A DNA stretch of 64,000 bases from Cryptomeria japonica (lineage: Eukaryota > Streptophyta > Pinopsida > Cupressales > Cupressaceae). Position 1 is the stretch's first letter. The number at the start of each line of letters is the position of its first letter. Where the stretch lies: contig NC_081405.1 in the NCBI RefSeq assembly GCF_030272615.1, forward strand, positions 474,638,008 through 474,702,007, given 5' to 3'. Under the pieces are notes generated by a model, which had not been told where the DNA came from, did not search any database, and saw only the letters and a list, made by a program, of their open reading frames with translations. Below, piece after piece: positions 21,281 to 33,452 of this stretch. The position numbers and the translations under genes were made by a program.

Positions 21281-22569
21281 TGTTAGATAGTTCAAATAAC
21301 TAGAAGACAATTGAGAAGGGGGGGGGGGGGGGGGAATCAGTTGTCACAAGACAACTGAGAAGGGGGGGGGGGGTGAATCAGTTGTCACAGATTATTGGAA
21401 CCATTATCAATTTAAACTTTAATACCATAACTCAAAATATTAATACCAGAATAGTAGTTAAACCAATTAATCATAAACAATAATTATAGAATAAATACCA
21501 TCCACATGACACCAAGATTTGTACGTGGAAAACTTGGTAAAGTGAAAAACCACAATGGGAAGGCTACCCATAGTCAGATAATACTTCTGCAATAAGTATG
21601 TGAATTACAATTGAGGGGCCTACACTTGCAGGAAGTCCAACAACCTAGAGCATATTGCTCATCACAAAAGGAGATTCATTGACTACATAGAAATCCAGAC
21701 TACAATCCAGAGAAGTGTTGAACTGCAAAAGATAGCATCTCCTATGACTGAGTACAATTCGAGTTAAGCTTAATTCTGGAGGACTAAATCCTCTTACATA
21801 AACCCAATTAGATCTCCAATGATCAACCAAATCCTTTTCCTAAATGATATTACATTATTCACACATTAAATTCCTTGACTATGACCTCTAACATAACCAT
21901 GATGATCTACAATGAGATCTTACATCTATATATACAAACCCTCGACCATAAACAATCGGGTCAGCCACCAGATAATAAACCAATTATATAATTACAAACC
22001 ATGTCAGCCTTAGACCAAACAAATAATATCCAACACATAAGACATCCCGGAAATACATTGAGAGGTCCAAGCCACACGTTACATTAAATCCGGTCCATAA
22101 CCTAGATCAACCGGGACCCAATATAGGTCCACACGCTTCAGTAATGATTTCCATCTACCAAGTCTTGAATATGATCACCAACAACATCCTGAAACTCCAC
22201 TAGAAGCTGCACCAACACCACTTATGCAATTCATCAAGGATCTTCATCAAAAGCTCTGCCGGTGAAACCCTCACCGGAACTAGAAACCAAGCTTCTAAGC
22301 AAGCAGGATAGCATCCGATCACCAGACCAAAACCAACTAACCAAATATGAGCATGAGTATCATGAACAAGCCAATTCCATCACTAAACTATACCCGAGCC
22401 TATCGGATCATTTTGGATCCAAATAAACCAAAAACCTCTGAATCTATCGAGACCAGAAGGGTGCCGGTAAAGCATCCAAACATCTAGTGTTAGCATCAAT
22501 GAAACACATAATGAATTCCACCAAATGACCAACATAAAAAGTACTACCAATTCTACTTACAAAAATTCA
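21281..22569 (-). repeat. Copia 1 5' LTR and adjoining LTR-derived sequence
   Basis: The left edge is firm: TGTTAGATAG on the plus strand, next to the primer-binding site. The right edge of the copia 1 LTR is not resolved, because its partner LTR is missing. The segment probably also contains the 3' LTR of copia 2, whose polypurine tract begins at 22573. A TATA candidate (GTATATATAG, minus strand) lies at 21926-21935. Near the left edge a C-tract (G-runs on the plus strand, 17 and 12 long) is duplicated. No coding sequence. Confidence 0.6.
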
Positions 22570-22866
22570 GATCTCCCCTTGAGACTGTAGATGAGGCTCA
22601 AGGTGGTAAGTATAGAAACAATATGCTCCCCTTGAACTATATATCTCAAATCAATGCTTTAAGTGCAGAAGGAGGGTGAGACAACACCCAATTTTTGTTT
22701 CAAGTACTCAAAACTATCCTTGGGTAGTGGCTTAGTAAAAATATCATCTATTTGCTCACCAGTACCAACATATTCAACTTTCACTTCTTTCTCTGCAACC
22801 TTTTCCCTAAGAAAATGATATTTGATTGTAATGTACTTTGTCCTAGAGTGCATGACAGGGTTCTTT
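22570..22866 (-). mobile_element. Copia 2, 3' end (RNase H tail)
   Basis: First of three pieces of copia 2 (others 24581-26941 and 51895-53505). The minus strand reads MHSRTKYITIKYHFLREKVA, then EYVGTGEQIDDIFTKPLPKD and an end at 22659. This is the conserved C-terminus of copia RNase H. Two purine tracts follow (about 22633-22643 and 22573-22583), either of which could be the plus-strand primer. The right edge at 22866 is the insertion point of a solo LTR, and the frame resumes at 24586. Confidence 0.88.
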
Positions 22867-24580
22867 TGTTGGCATTATGTTGTCATTGATGTCAATTGGT
22901 ATGTAATGGTCATCAGTGAGTAGGTAGTGGTGACCAGTATGTGTGAAGTAAGTAATGATGTCAATCGATATGAAGGATGGAGTGTGTAAATAGATAGAAA
23001 ATGTATGTTATTGGTACACATGAAGTGTAACATCTATCGGTAAAGGACCACCGACAAGGCAAGGAAAGAAAGTAAGGAAGCAAAGAAGAACAGAGGGATG
23101 TGATCACCAGTATACAAAGAGAAGTATAATGCAACCGGTAAATGGACTTAGTGGATAGACCTTCATGTTTGATGGAAGGCCAAGTTGATCCATTGACAAA
23201 GAAGAGGTCATCAGGTATTAAGGTCCACCGGTGAAGTTAGATTATACTGGTAAGGTGATTTGAACTGGTAGTAAGTCTTGGTTAGTGAAGGATGTCAAAC
23301 TGACTTTGCAGTTTGAGCATAGGTGGATGTTGACAAGGATGATAGGTGGAAACCAAGTGGCGAGCATGCAGAGGTTGGTGAAGTACTCATTGACGTAAAA
23401 GTTAACAAGTAGGTCAACATTAATGAAGAACCCACAAATCATGGGACAATGACAGAATGTTGCGGATTGAGGGAGACAAAGTGGCTAGGTAATTGAACTA
23501 ACTTTATAGAACAATCTGATCCCTGTACTCATTGGCTGAAGGAAACAACTGAGCCATTAAAGGTGACTAACAAAGCAATGCCAAAAAACATGTTGCAGAC
23601 ATCTAAAAATAGAAAATGTGCATTGGAAGGAAAGGATATGGCGGTGCTATTTCATATGATGTAGATTATCTTCCAGAAAAGTAGATCTGATCAGATCAGA
23701 TACAGATTGAGTTGGTAGAGGAAAACCCTAGGACACCACCATTTGAATGTTTCTTTTGGTGGGAACCCTCATATACAAATATGTGAACTCAAGACTGAAG
23801 ATATTGATGTTGGATGCAAGTTATGAGAGAGAAGAGAGCTTGATAAAGAAAATAGACTATCTATTTGAGAGTTCCCTCACAAAGAGTCAGAGTGTGGAGT
23901 TAGCAGGATGAACCGGTGTGAGGCTCTAACCGATAGAGAAAGAGCAACTGGTAAACTATTATAGTCTTAACAGTCAAGCGTACCGGTAAGGAGTGAATGG
24001 TTAGGAAAGCATCCAAGTGTGACACTGTGAAGTGCGAGGTTTAGAGAAAGATAAGAAAGGATGGGAGTAACTAGTAAGTGATTAGAGAGAAATATGATAA
24101 CCGACAGTAGAAGAACAAGTGAAGAAGAGGAGGTTGATAACCGATAGACATCAGTTGATCAGGCATTGTAGAACTCATTTGCAACCAGGTGCTATCATTG
24201 CATTAAAATTATATTTCATTATATTACACCAAGTTGGTGCTTGGTGCAGGGGTTGATGCTCCTTGGGTTGGAACCCTAAATCAGTAGGGGTTGGTGCCCT
24301 AAATCATTGTAACCTGTTGTTTCATTGTGAGGTTGGATTGGAGCAGCAGACTCCGACAACATTTCTCACTGAGGTTTTTCCCATATTGTGTTTTCCTCAT
24401 ACATCTGGTGTTGTGGGTTATGCATTTGTGTATTTTCCTCTTTTGATATCCTCTCATATCTTACTGGTTTGATTACTTAGTGTTTAGGTTGTTAACTAGT
24501 ACTCAAAGCTTGGTTTAATAGGAAAAGAATTGTTGGAACCATCGATTCACCCCCCTCTTAGTGGTACATTGTGTTCAACA
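22867..24580 (+). repeat. Solo LTR inserted in copia 2 RNase H
   Basis: A 1,714-bp segment starts TGTTGGCATTATGTTG and ends GTGTTCAACA. It has no internal region, primer-binding site or polypurine tract, so it is a solo LTR. Flanks are TCTTT (22862-22866) and TTTTT (24581-24585), a 5-bp TSD with one change. Removing LTR and one TSD restores the INISKNPVMHSRTK reading of RNase H, with no other gap. A GATTCACCCCCCTC motif near the right end gives the plus orientation. Formed by recombination between two LTRs. Confidence 0.88.
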
Positions 24581-24585
24581 TTTTT

Positions 24586-25697
24586 GATATATTGATTGGA
24601 CTTGAGTTGTCACAAATGATGGGAATATGATCCAAAAACTCTACCTGAATGTCCTTAAGAGTTTGCTTCATCCACAAAACATGTGAGCAATATGTGGCAG
24701 CAACAATATACTTTGCTTCAGAAGTTGATAGTGAAATAGACTCTTGCTTCTTGCTATGGCATGAAACTAATTTGTCTCCAAGGAAGAAAGCTCCACCACT
24801 AGTACTCTTCCTATCATCTACACATCCTTCCCAATCTACATCAGTATAGGATTGCAAACTAAAATCTCCTTTCTTTGGATACCATTAGCCATAAGTAAGT
24901 GTGCCTTGTAGATACTTGAAAATTCTTCTCATTGCATTAACATGAGATTGCTTAGGGGCTACTTGAAATCTTCCAACTGTGCATACAACTTGAACTATAT
25001 CAGGCCTTGAAGTTTTGAGATACAATAGCCTACCAATCATGGATCTATACAAGGTCTGATCCACACTAGGTGACTCATCATCTTTGCTCAACTTGCATCC
25101 TGCCACCATGGGGGTGCTAACCAATTTGTTGTCTTCCATCTGAAATTTCTTTAACATGTATTTATATTACTTGGTTTGAAAAATGAATATGCCCTTATTC
25201 TATTGTGATATTTGTAAACCAAGAAAATATGACAAGTCTCCAAGCATGGACATTTCAAACTCTAACTGCATCTGATAAGAAAATTATTTGCATAGAACAT
25301 CTTTGTTACTTCCAAAGATGATGTCATCTACATATACCACTACTATGATCATGTGGTCTTCATCTAACTTGATATATAAATTGCTGTTAACATTTCCTTT
25401 TCTGAAAACTTGCTGATGGAGATACTTATCCAACCTAGAGTACCATGCTCTAGGTGCCTGCTTTAGACCATATCATGCTTTCTTCAATCTGTAAATAAAG
25501 TTCTCATCTTCATGCAGTTGAAAACCTTCAAGTTTCTCTATGTAGACCTCTTCTTCAATATTGCCATTAAAGAATGTAGATTTGATAGCCATTTGATATA
25601 TTTGTATCCTTTATATGCTGAGAATGCTAAGAACATCCTTATAGCTTCAAGTCTTGCAACTGGTGCAAAATGTTTCTTCAAAATCTATGCCCTCTAC
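24586..25697 (-). pseudogene. Copia 2 reverse transcriptase and RNase H
   Basis: RT core: FFNGNIEEEVYIEKLEGF (about 25540-25590), [18 protein letters not shown] after one stop, and the catalytic VVYVDDIIFGSN at about 25320-25355. Then YMLKKFQMEDNKLVSTPM, SRPDIVQVVCTVGRF and LQGTLTYG. RNase H: LQSYTDVDWEGCVDDRKST, SLSTSEAKYIVAATYCSHVL and ICDNSSPINIS. The YVDD is intact. The acidic motif EAEY reads EAKY. At least five stops are present. Confidence 0.88.
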
Positions 25698-26390
25698 CTA
25701 AGCATATCCCTTGCATACTAGCCTTGCCTTGTTTCTTATTACCTTGACTTCTTCATTCATCTTATTCCTATAGACCCATTTAGTCCCAATGAAATTTTTG
25801 TCAATAGGTCTAGGAACCAATTCCCATGTTTTGTTCTTTTCTATCTGCTGCAACTCTTCTTCCATTGCCTTCATCCACTCTTCACTCTTGCTAGCTTCAT
25901 CAAATGTCCTGGGTTCCATCTCTGTCATAAGGTAGAAATTTACTTGCTTAGTGTTCCTAGCTTTCCTTCTAGGTTGCACACCATCATTCTTGTTGCCAAT
26001 AATTTGATCCTCAAGGTGATTTTTCTGCACATATCTGTTAGAGTCTTTGCTTGATGCTTCTTCTTCTTCTTGTTCACTCTTGGATTGCTCTTCATTTTCA
26101 ACATATGGTACTTCAATCTGAGTTACTGTAGTTTGTTTACCTTTATGTAGATCTTCATCAATTTTCACATGAACACTTTCAACTACCCTTTTTAGAATTT
26201 TGTTGAAGCACTTGTAGGCCTTGCTGTGAGTAGAGTAGCTTAAGAAGATACCTTCATCACTTCTTGATTCAAATCTACCAAGTCCATATTGATCTCTTTT
26301 GATGAAGCATTTGCTGCCAAACACTTTGAAATACTTGACTAAGGGTCTCCTATCATACCATAGTTCATAAGCTGTCATATTGTTGTTCAC
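25698..26390 (-). pseudogene. Copia 2 integrase C-terminus, linker and RT N-terminus
   Basis: A 230-codon open piece. It starts in the integrase C-terminal region (TAYELWYDRRPLVKYFKVFG and GSKCFIKRD, then RSDEGIFLSYSTHSKAYKCF), crosses an acidic linker (ENEEQSKSEQEEEEASSKDS), and enters RT with EEWMKAMEEELQQIEKNKTW and ELVPRPIDKNFIGTKWVYRN. This is the standard copia order. It ends at a stop after ARLVCKGYA. Confidence 0.88.
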
Positions 26391-26441
26391 TCTCAGTTGA
26401 ACTCTATTTAATGTGTATACAGTAGTATATATTGCTTCTTT

Positions 26442-26894
26442 CTAGTATACATCAGGTAGATCATCTTCATTTAACATTGTTCTTGCCATCTCCTTGATTG
26501 TTTTGTTCTTCCTTTCCACAACACTATTTTGTTGTGGTGTCCTAGGGGTTGAATATTGTCTTCTAATTCCATGTCTCTCACAGCAGTCTTCAAATTCATT
26601 TGATGTAAACTCACCTCCACGATCTAATCTTAAATATTTTAGTTTGTATCTACTTTCCTTCTCAACCATCTTCCTAAAGATTTTGAATCTTCCACAGGCT
26701 TGAGACTTGTCTTGCAGGAAGGTGACCCATGTCATCCTAGAGGAATCATCTATAAGAAACATAAAATTTCTCTCTCCATTTAGGTCTCTTATTCTTTTAG
26801 GCCCACATAAATGAATATGCATGAGCTCAAGAGGTCTTGTAGTTGAGTACTCCTTTGTCTTAAAACTCTCTTTAGTTTGTTTCCTCTTTGACAC
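26442..26894 (-). pseudogene. Copia 2 integrase core
   Basis: A 150-codon open piece with all three catalytic positions in place: FLIDDSSRMTWVTFLQDKSQ (Asp), KYLRLDRGGEFTSNEFEDCC (Asp) and PQQNSVVERKNKTIKEMART (Glu). The Cys pair of the upstream zinc domain (CDECQRGK-like) is just right of it. Of the three copia elements here this is the only one with an intact D,D,E set. Downstream it is cut by a stop at 26442 before the C-terminal domain. Confidence 0.88.
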
Positions 26895-27737
26895 TCATCA
26901 CATAAAGTGCTTGTTGGTTTGATAATCTGAGGTATGTGCCTTGTTGGTTCCCAAAACTATAGATTGTAAATCAAAGGGACTTGCCAAATCCCTAACTGAT
27001 CCAATCAGCCTTGGCCAACAAACAAGCATGGTCAAAGACCAAATTCCTCTACACTTTAGGCTCCACTAGACCTAGGTGGGTATACCTCAATCTCCAAAGC
27101 ACAAAGAGATTTCTTTATAGTGAATTTAAACTTAACAGATTAGCTGTTTACAAGAATGGCAAAATATTTCCTGCATCTATGCTTTAATATGTGCTTTTAA
27201 CTTCGTTCAATCTAAAAACTTGAATATAATTGATAATGAATAAAACCTTATAAAATAATGCTGTTGGAACCTTGAGTGATTATGAAAAAACAATTCTAGT
27301 AGAAACTAGTAATATTCTTCTACGGTGAGGACTTTGTGCACACCAAATTTACTCATAGAAAGATAATAACAAACCGATGCCTTATCTGACAATTTACATG
27401 TTACTTAATGGACAAATGTTTGTGGTCCTTGGAGACAGTTTGAGAAAACTCACAAGTATGCAAGACTATTAGTGCAATGACTTCAATGTATGTTATAAGA
27501 ACAACAAAAACAATTATGTTATCTTTACAACAACAAGTGATAAAACACCGCAACAAACCTTATTCAGATTTATCCAAAGGATTTTAACTCATCAACATCA
27601 TATAACATGAAACGATCTGAAGATAAAAACAACAAATCTTGTATATTAATTTTTTAGAATAATGGGTATACAAAAACTACAGACTCACAGATACTTCATG
27701 GTACACTTGCTTACACAAAATGGGTTTTCATTTCTAC

Positions 27738-29238
27738 TGTTGGCATTATAACATACAAGGAGAGATTGTTGGCATTTCAATAAGGATATTGAGAAGGTTG
27801 TTGATGATTATGGATATAACTGATTAAGGATGTTTACTATCTTAATATTATTATTTTGTCATTGATGTCAAGAAATTGATTTTCTAATTCAGTATGATGT
27901 TGCCATATCTTAAGAAGTATGATTTGATGAGTATAAAGATGTTGGTAAAAGACACAGAAAGATTGTGATGAATAATTGGAGAAATAAGTTATTGAATGGG
28001 CAACTATTACCGAGTTAGACAATGATGAGATCATGATGTTTAGATTGTTTTGATATCCTACATATGTTGTTGATTGTAAGGTTAATACTATACTATGTTA
28101 CCAAGCAAGGAGCCTAGTTGGTAAACCCTAAGGTTATCGCTATCAGTTAATGAAGGTGGAATGTCTACCGAGTGAAGTTTAGTATTTACCAAGTTGCAAC
28201 CGAGCTGTAACATAATGCATTAAATGATTAAAAGCGTTATTTAATGAAGGAAGCTGATGAGCTGGAATTGATTAAATGATTGGTATGCTGTGCATGAAGT
28301 TTGTTAAAGAATCTATGGCAATGGAAGATCGGCAGAAAGATCTACAACTCAGATTGAACTGCAATACCTTGGCACAAGTTCCAAGAAATGTATGCAAGTT
28401 CCAAGGCGAGGTAAAACATTTTCAGATTGAAAGATACATTGAACTTGGTCAAGTTTGAAGATCTGATGGCTATGATTGATCATGGGATATGTGATCAAGG
28501 AGATTAAGCGGTTAGCAAATTGTTTATAAATAAGGAATTGTTGATAAACAATGTAATGCGAGCAAGTGTAAGCATAGGGATGCTACATAGTGATTACCGA
28601 GCAGAGAAGCTTGAAGACCTATTTGATTAACATAGTATAGAGCCCAGTAGAGGGACAAGATAAGTCCTATGACTAGGTTGTATTGAGCAAATAAGAATCC
28701 GCTTTAGCATTTTAGATGCAAAGTTGCAGATATATTTTTATTACTGTTATTTTGTGAAATGACAGAAAATCTCTTAACCGAGTGGACTTAACAGTCTTAT
28801 TTGTAAAACCCTCTAGCAAGGTGACATTCTGATTGAGTGTTTGAAACCCTTTAACAAGGTCACCTCTAACAAGGTGAAGATCCTAACAGATCTAAGGGAA
28901 ATCCCTTAACCGGGTCACATCTAGCAATGTGTTTGTAATCTTTAACAGGATTTGCTTTTAATCGAGCATACTCTAGAAGAGTATATTTATTAGTGGGTCC
29001 AAAATCCCACTGTGGTTTTTCCCTATTTGGTTTTCCATGTTAAATCTGGTGTTATGAGTGTTGTTATGATTATGAGTTCTTAAGGTTGCATGTTTTACAA
29101 TTTTGATTACATATATCTGTTTAAGCTACCGAGGTTGAATCTGTTGAATATATTGAAGATTAAGTTTGTATGATTCACCCCCCGCTCTCATCTTGTCAGC
29201 TTGGCATCTGTACTTAACAATTAGTATCAAAACTATCA
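27738..29238 (+). mobile_element. S1: LTR unit with polypurine-side and primer-side stubs, TSD-flanked
   Basis: A 1,501-bp insertion relative to the uninterrupted GLE LTR at about 49036. TSD TCTAC occurs at 27733-27737 and 29239-29243. Inside is an LTR, 27767 (TGTTGGCATTTC) to 29219 (ACTTAACA). Before it lie 29 bases ending in a purine tract (CAAGGAGAGAT), and after it 19 bases (ATTAGTATCAAAACTATCA) matching a worn initiator-Met primer-binding site. So the unit reads internal end, LTR, internal start, the reverse of a normal element. A GATTCACCCCCC motif lies near the LTR end. Confidence 0.75.
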
Positions 29239-31198
29239 TCTACAGACCTATTTTACATAACACCACTTGTTCCAATAGACAATCTGGAAAATAATAGTTC
29301 TTTGTACATTCTCTCCCTCAGTCTTGATTTCCCTTTTATAATTTTAAGAGAGTGTTTCAGACCGTTACATCCTTTTGAAGCAAGGAATTATTTAATTACC
29401 CTAAATTACAAAACATGCACTTTGATTCTTAATTTATATTTGTAGAGTAAATTTCAAATAAATTAAAATATTTTGTCCTTTTAATCTTCATACTTCAAAT
29501 AATATTGTCCATGTCCTGGCAACTTCCTTCTCATAAGCGATACCCTTCTGAAATGATTTTATTTTTCTCAAAATAATTATTCCCTTTCATTAACAAAAGC
29601 CTTCACATTATAATCACCTTCATGTAATTGTTTTCATCATTGGGATAAAATATTATTACCTCAATAATATTCCACCTTGGAATAAGATTCTTATTTTAAT
29701 TCGGCAAAGTAAACATTCCTCTTTTGTTCATGTTCTCATTGGGCCCCACTCCTCTTTATCTTATTTCTCATTATATTGTTCATTTCTTATCGGGGTAACA
29801 TATACTATAGGGATAATATTTTAATTCTATTCTGATAGTACAAAGTTATGTCGATAAGCTTTCTTTTCCTCTTACATCAATTAACATATTCTTTCCACTT
29901 TACCATAAAAATATTTATGCTTGTCATGCAAAGTTATTTACCCTTTCACAATGAAATGGAAAAACATCACCCATCTTTTCACTAATTAAGTTATTATTCC
30001 TGCTCTATTTCAACTTTATGAGGTTTCCCTATAATAGTTATACTTTCCATATGAAATCATCTAACCCTAAGTGAAAACACTTTACTCATCTTCACTCTTT
30101 TGTAAGGTAATTTCTCATGAAGATTTCACCTTCCATTTTTAGTTTTCATATTTACTTAACTTGTCAAACTAATTAAAAATGATTCATCTTTATTTACTAT
30201 TTCCCTTCAAGTCTTGTAAATTTTTTAAGCAAATACTTTGGGTAGAAAAATTCTATCTTTCTCAAATCTTTGAAAACTATTACCTCTTATATCTTTAATA
30301 TTTTCCTCCATCTTCAATTCAGAGGTTTTATCAAATTGTTATTTGAAAATTCTTTGTGCTGAAAACTAGTTTTGATAAAATGTCCATAACTTTTTTGTTT
30401 CTTAACGAAATTAAGAATTTCATAATGTTCTGGAAAAATGGAACTGAGGAGCAACTAACCAGAAAAACCATTCTGACAAATTTATTTTCATGAATGAGCA
30501 GCTCTTATCACAATATGATGGTTTTTTTCAAAATCATACACATTTTGCATATAGTGTAATCACAACAATCCATGAGATCACATTTCATTGAAATATTACT
30601 TCTGCATTTCACACGTCATGTATATTTCGACATTTTGCATCCATATCTGTCAATTGTATTTGATTTGAAGGTTCCAAAAAAGATTTTTTTAACGAATTCA
30701 TTTGCTGCCTATCCTACAATCATTGCATTCCATGGGATCAAATTCGAGGCATGTTCAAAGGCAATTGGCATGCCATGAGACAAAGCACCGTGTCTATGAT
30801 TCCATATTTTGTATCCTCGCAACAACAACATTAAATAATTATCCTCGATTATGCTTTGAATTCATTGTTTCAAAATGTTTGAATTTTATAGGAAAGGTGT
30901 TAGATTTCAATCATTTATATGTCGATTGCATTTTCTTGAAATTTTGTAAATGCTTTCATCAAATTTGTTTCAAGCATATTCCTGCAATAACTGTGCTTCA
31001 TAGATTGCCACTTCTCTGAGGCATTCCACTTTGTAAAGAATATTTAACTTTCTGCCTACTATAAGTCTTGACTTATTTTTTTAATCTAGCTCTGATAATG
31101 AATTATCATACCAGAATAAATAAAGTAAAAAATCATCTGCATTCTTAATACTTATGCTAGGCTCTACCCTCGTGGGAGCCACATTTACTCCCACATAT

Positions 31199-31968
31199 TA
31201 TTGGCATTCTACACACTAGTGAGAAATGATGGTTTTTTCATTGATGGCAACTTATCGGCAACCTTGTGGACATCTTCAGGAACTGGCTCCAGTAGGCATC
31301 AACATCGACATACACTTCACTGGTAGCAACAACAATATATACCGGCACCCCAATCGACAAGATTTCGTTTATTATATTTAATTGTAAATATCTTTTGTAA
31401 AGCCGACATGGCATAGTGTAATAAGACTCATATATGTATGAGATCTTGAAAATAATTTTGATATAGAAGAAAGGATGGATACATGGTAGAAGTGATGAGC
31501 GAATATTTTGTATAAGGTTTATGGTTATCGTATGAGCTTAAACCGGTACTGAACCTGACATAGCAAAAACTGAATTGTAGCAGTACATTATATTGGATTT
31601 TCATATTCCATTTGTAAGTCAGTGAGACTTCCTTTTTGTGATTGAGCAGTGAGCTCTAGGCAGTTGGCCTTCTTGCATGTGTAGGCCCCTCTTGTAAGTA
31701 ATATCCATTCATTGGCCAATGAGTGAATATTGTGGGTCACAAATCCCACTGAGGTTTTTCCCATACCGGGTTTCCTCGTTAAACATCTTGTGTTATGGTG
31801 TGCTTTCTATATTGTCTTTACTATTCATATTTACTACATTAATTCTTGTTTACCAGTACACTGTTTTGGAATGGAAAATACTTAATAAGGTTAACAAATC
31901 TGTTAACTGGTAAGATACTGATTCACCCCTCCCTCTCAGTATCTTTGGGACTATCATCAATCCTAACA
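31199..31968 (+). repeat. 5' LTR of S2
   Basis: 770 bp, beginning TATTGGCATTCTACAC (the expected TG has become TA) and ending ATCCTAACA. It contains TGATTCACCCCTCCC near the 3' end. The partner LTR lacks the 310 bases between two TTGTAA repeats (31382 and 31692 here). Confidence 0.88.
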
Positions 31969-32039
31969 ATTGGTATCAGAGCCTGGTCCTCTATTTTCAA
32001 AATTCTAACAGCTTGAGGAAGATTCTCACACCGGTATAG

Positions 32040-33104
32040 ATGGAGAACTTAAGAAAGCAATGAGAAGGAGCTCTTGTGGACTATGATGTAGAGAAGTTGA
32101 AGAATATCAAACTTGAAGATGATCTGAGGACTGCACAGGAATTCATTCAAGGACTTCAAGAGAATCTCACTCTTGCTAGAAATAAGAGAAAATAACTTCA
32201 TGGGAAGATGCAAAGTAATGATGATGAAATGGAAACTCTTATTGATCTTGTAAACAAGATGAGGCAAGAAAACATGACTTTGAGGAATGAAATGCAAGAC
32301 ATGACTATGAGATTTTATAAAGACATTGAAGACAAAAAGAAGAATGAAGATGACTTGAATAGGAGACTCAATGATGCTGAAAATGAAAATCTAAGGCTTA
32401 GTCATGAAAATAATATGTTAAAGACAGATCTGATTCACATGGAACATGATAAAACTGAACTTATGAGACAAAAGGGAGTTCTGGAAAATGAGTTGGCTAC
32501 TGCAAATCAACATAAAGAGAAATTCAAGAAAAGTTCAGAAGAACTTGATGGTATGCTGAAAAGTCAGAAACCTAATGGAGACACTAATGGACTTGGATTT
32601 GAAGTTGGTGAAAGTTCCAGTACTGCAAACAATCATGATCACAGTAAACCGGTAAGACAATGTAATGCTTACAAATTTAATGGTAAATGCTTCAATTGTA
32701 ACAAGTATGGTCATAGAGAAAATCAATGTAGATCTAGAAACAATCAGAATATTAATGCACCCACCGGTCAATGTTCCAAATGTAACAAAATTGGTCACAA
32801 TTCAGAAAAATGCAAAATGAATGTAAGATGTTATGTTTGTGGAAGATTTGGGCACTTATCTAATCAATGCATAACACAAACTAGCATAGGATATGGAAAG
32901 GCTATTCAGAAAAACAATGTGACTTGTTATGCTTGTAACAAGATTGGACATATTGCAAAATTTTGTAGAAGCAAGACTTCACTGACAAATAATAAAGGAT
33001 CCAGTTTGAAAGGCAAAGAGAAGGTTGATGAGGTAAAGAATTTTCAAGACAATGGATTAGAAAGACAAATCAGAATGTTGATGAGACTATTCCTTCACCG
33101 GTAG
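32040..33104 (+). pseudogene. S2 gag-like ORF: coiled coil plus four CCHC zinc knuckles
   Basis: One frame from ATG 32040, with stops at 32061 (TGA) and 32193 (TAA), then open from 32208 to 33104. The first ~170 codons form a highly charged coiled coil (MQSNDDEMETLIDLVNKMRQ and so on; heptad Leu/Met/Ile). Four complete knuckles follow: CFNCNKYGHRENQC, CSKCNKIGHNSEKC, CYVCGRFGHLSNQC and CYACNKIGHIAKFC, each C-x2-C-x4-H-x4-C. A basic Ser/Lys tail ends the frame. No UBN2 capsid domain is visible. It looks like the nucleocapsid end of a copia gag with its own coiled-coil module. Confidence 0.82.
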
Positions 33105-33452
33105 AACAAAGTATTACTCCACCGGTAGGAGATTCTTCATCCAACTGAGAACTAACCCTTTGGGGGTATTGCAACAAGTTGAAAATCATGCAAGTTTACC
33201 CTCAGTTGATGGTGAGAAGATGGATTTCCTCCTTATCGGCAAATGTGTTAAGTTTCACTTAACCGATGAACATTTAATGCGGTTGTTGGAGGAAAAGATA
33301 TTATAAATCAGTGATTTTCCCTTTTTTTCAATTCACTGAGCATTCAAACTTTCAGAGAGTGTGAAAATCCAAGCGAGGGCATCCAAGGCAAAGAAGTGAA
33401 GAAAGTTCTTTCAAGCACTGAAACCATTATTAGGCAGATTAAGGTATTTATC
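33105..33452 (+). promoter_or_regulatory. Inter-ORF spacer with possible internal promoter in S2
   Basis: No ORF. The spacer contains TATAAATC at about 33302, preceded by AGATA, and 150 bases upstream of the ATG at 33453. The sequence between is A/C/T-mixed like a plant 5' leader. This could let the second ORF be expressed from its own transcript. The alternative is chance in AT-rich DNA. Confidence 0.3.

Larger units (their letters stand above)
24581..26941 (-). mobile_element. Copia 2, central part (integrase, RT, RNase H)
   Basis: This is the middle piece of the minus-strand copia 2. It runs from the pre-integrase Cys pair (near 26890) through integrase and RT to RNase H. The large open pieces (26894, 26390, 25157 and 24857) share one frame, so damage is mostly by stops. 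The right edge at 26941 is the TSD of the giant insertion; coding continues at 51900. Confidence 0.9.

Noticed and set aside
3670-21281. Two separate copia elements either side of the gypsy element
   Set aside because: The integrase reading joins across the insertion in frame with a 5-bp TSD, so they are one interrupted element.
24263-24472. 69-codon plus-strand frame inside the solo LTR
   Set aside because: Lies wholly in the LTR; no start context or domain, expected by chance.
30572-31019. Plus-strand frames in the GLE LTR
   Set aside because: The matching region of the other LTR (50340-50800) does not keep them open, so not coding.
26942-31198. Match between 26942-31198 and 48240-51000 as a segmental duplication of host DNA
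   Set aside because: The two copies are the LTRs of one element: TG...CA ends, a shared 5-bp TSD and an interior with primer site explain them.
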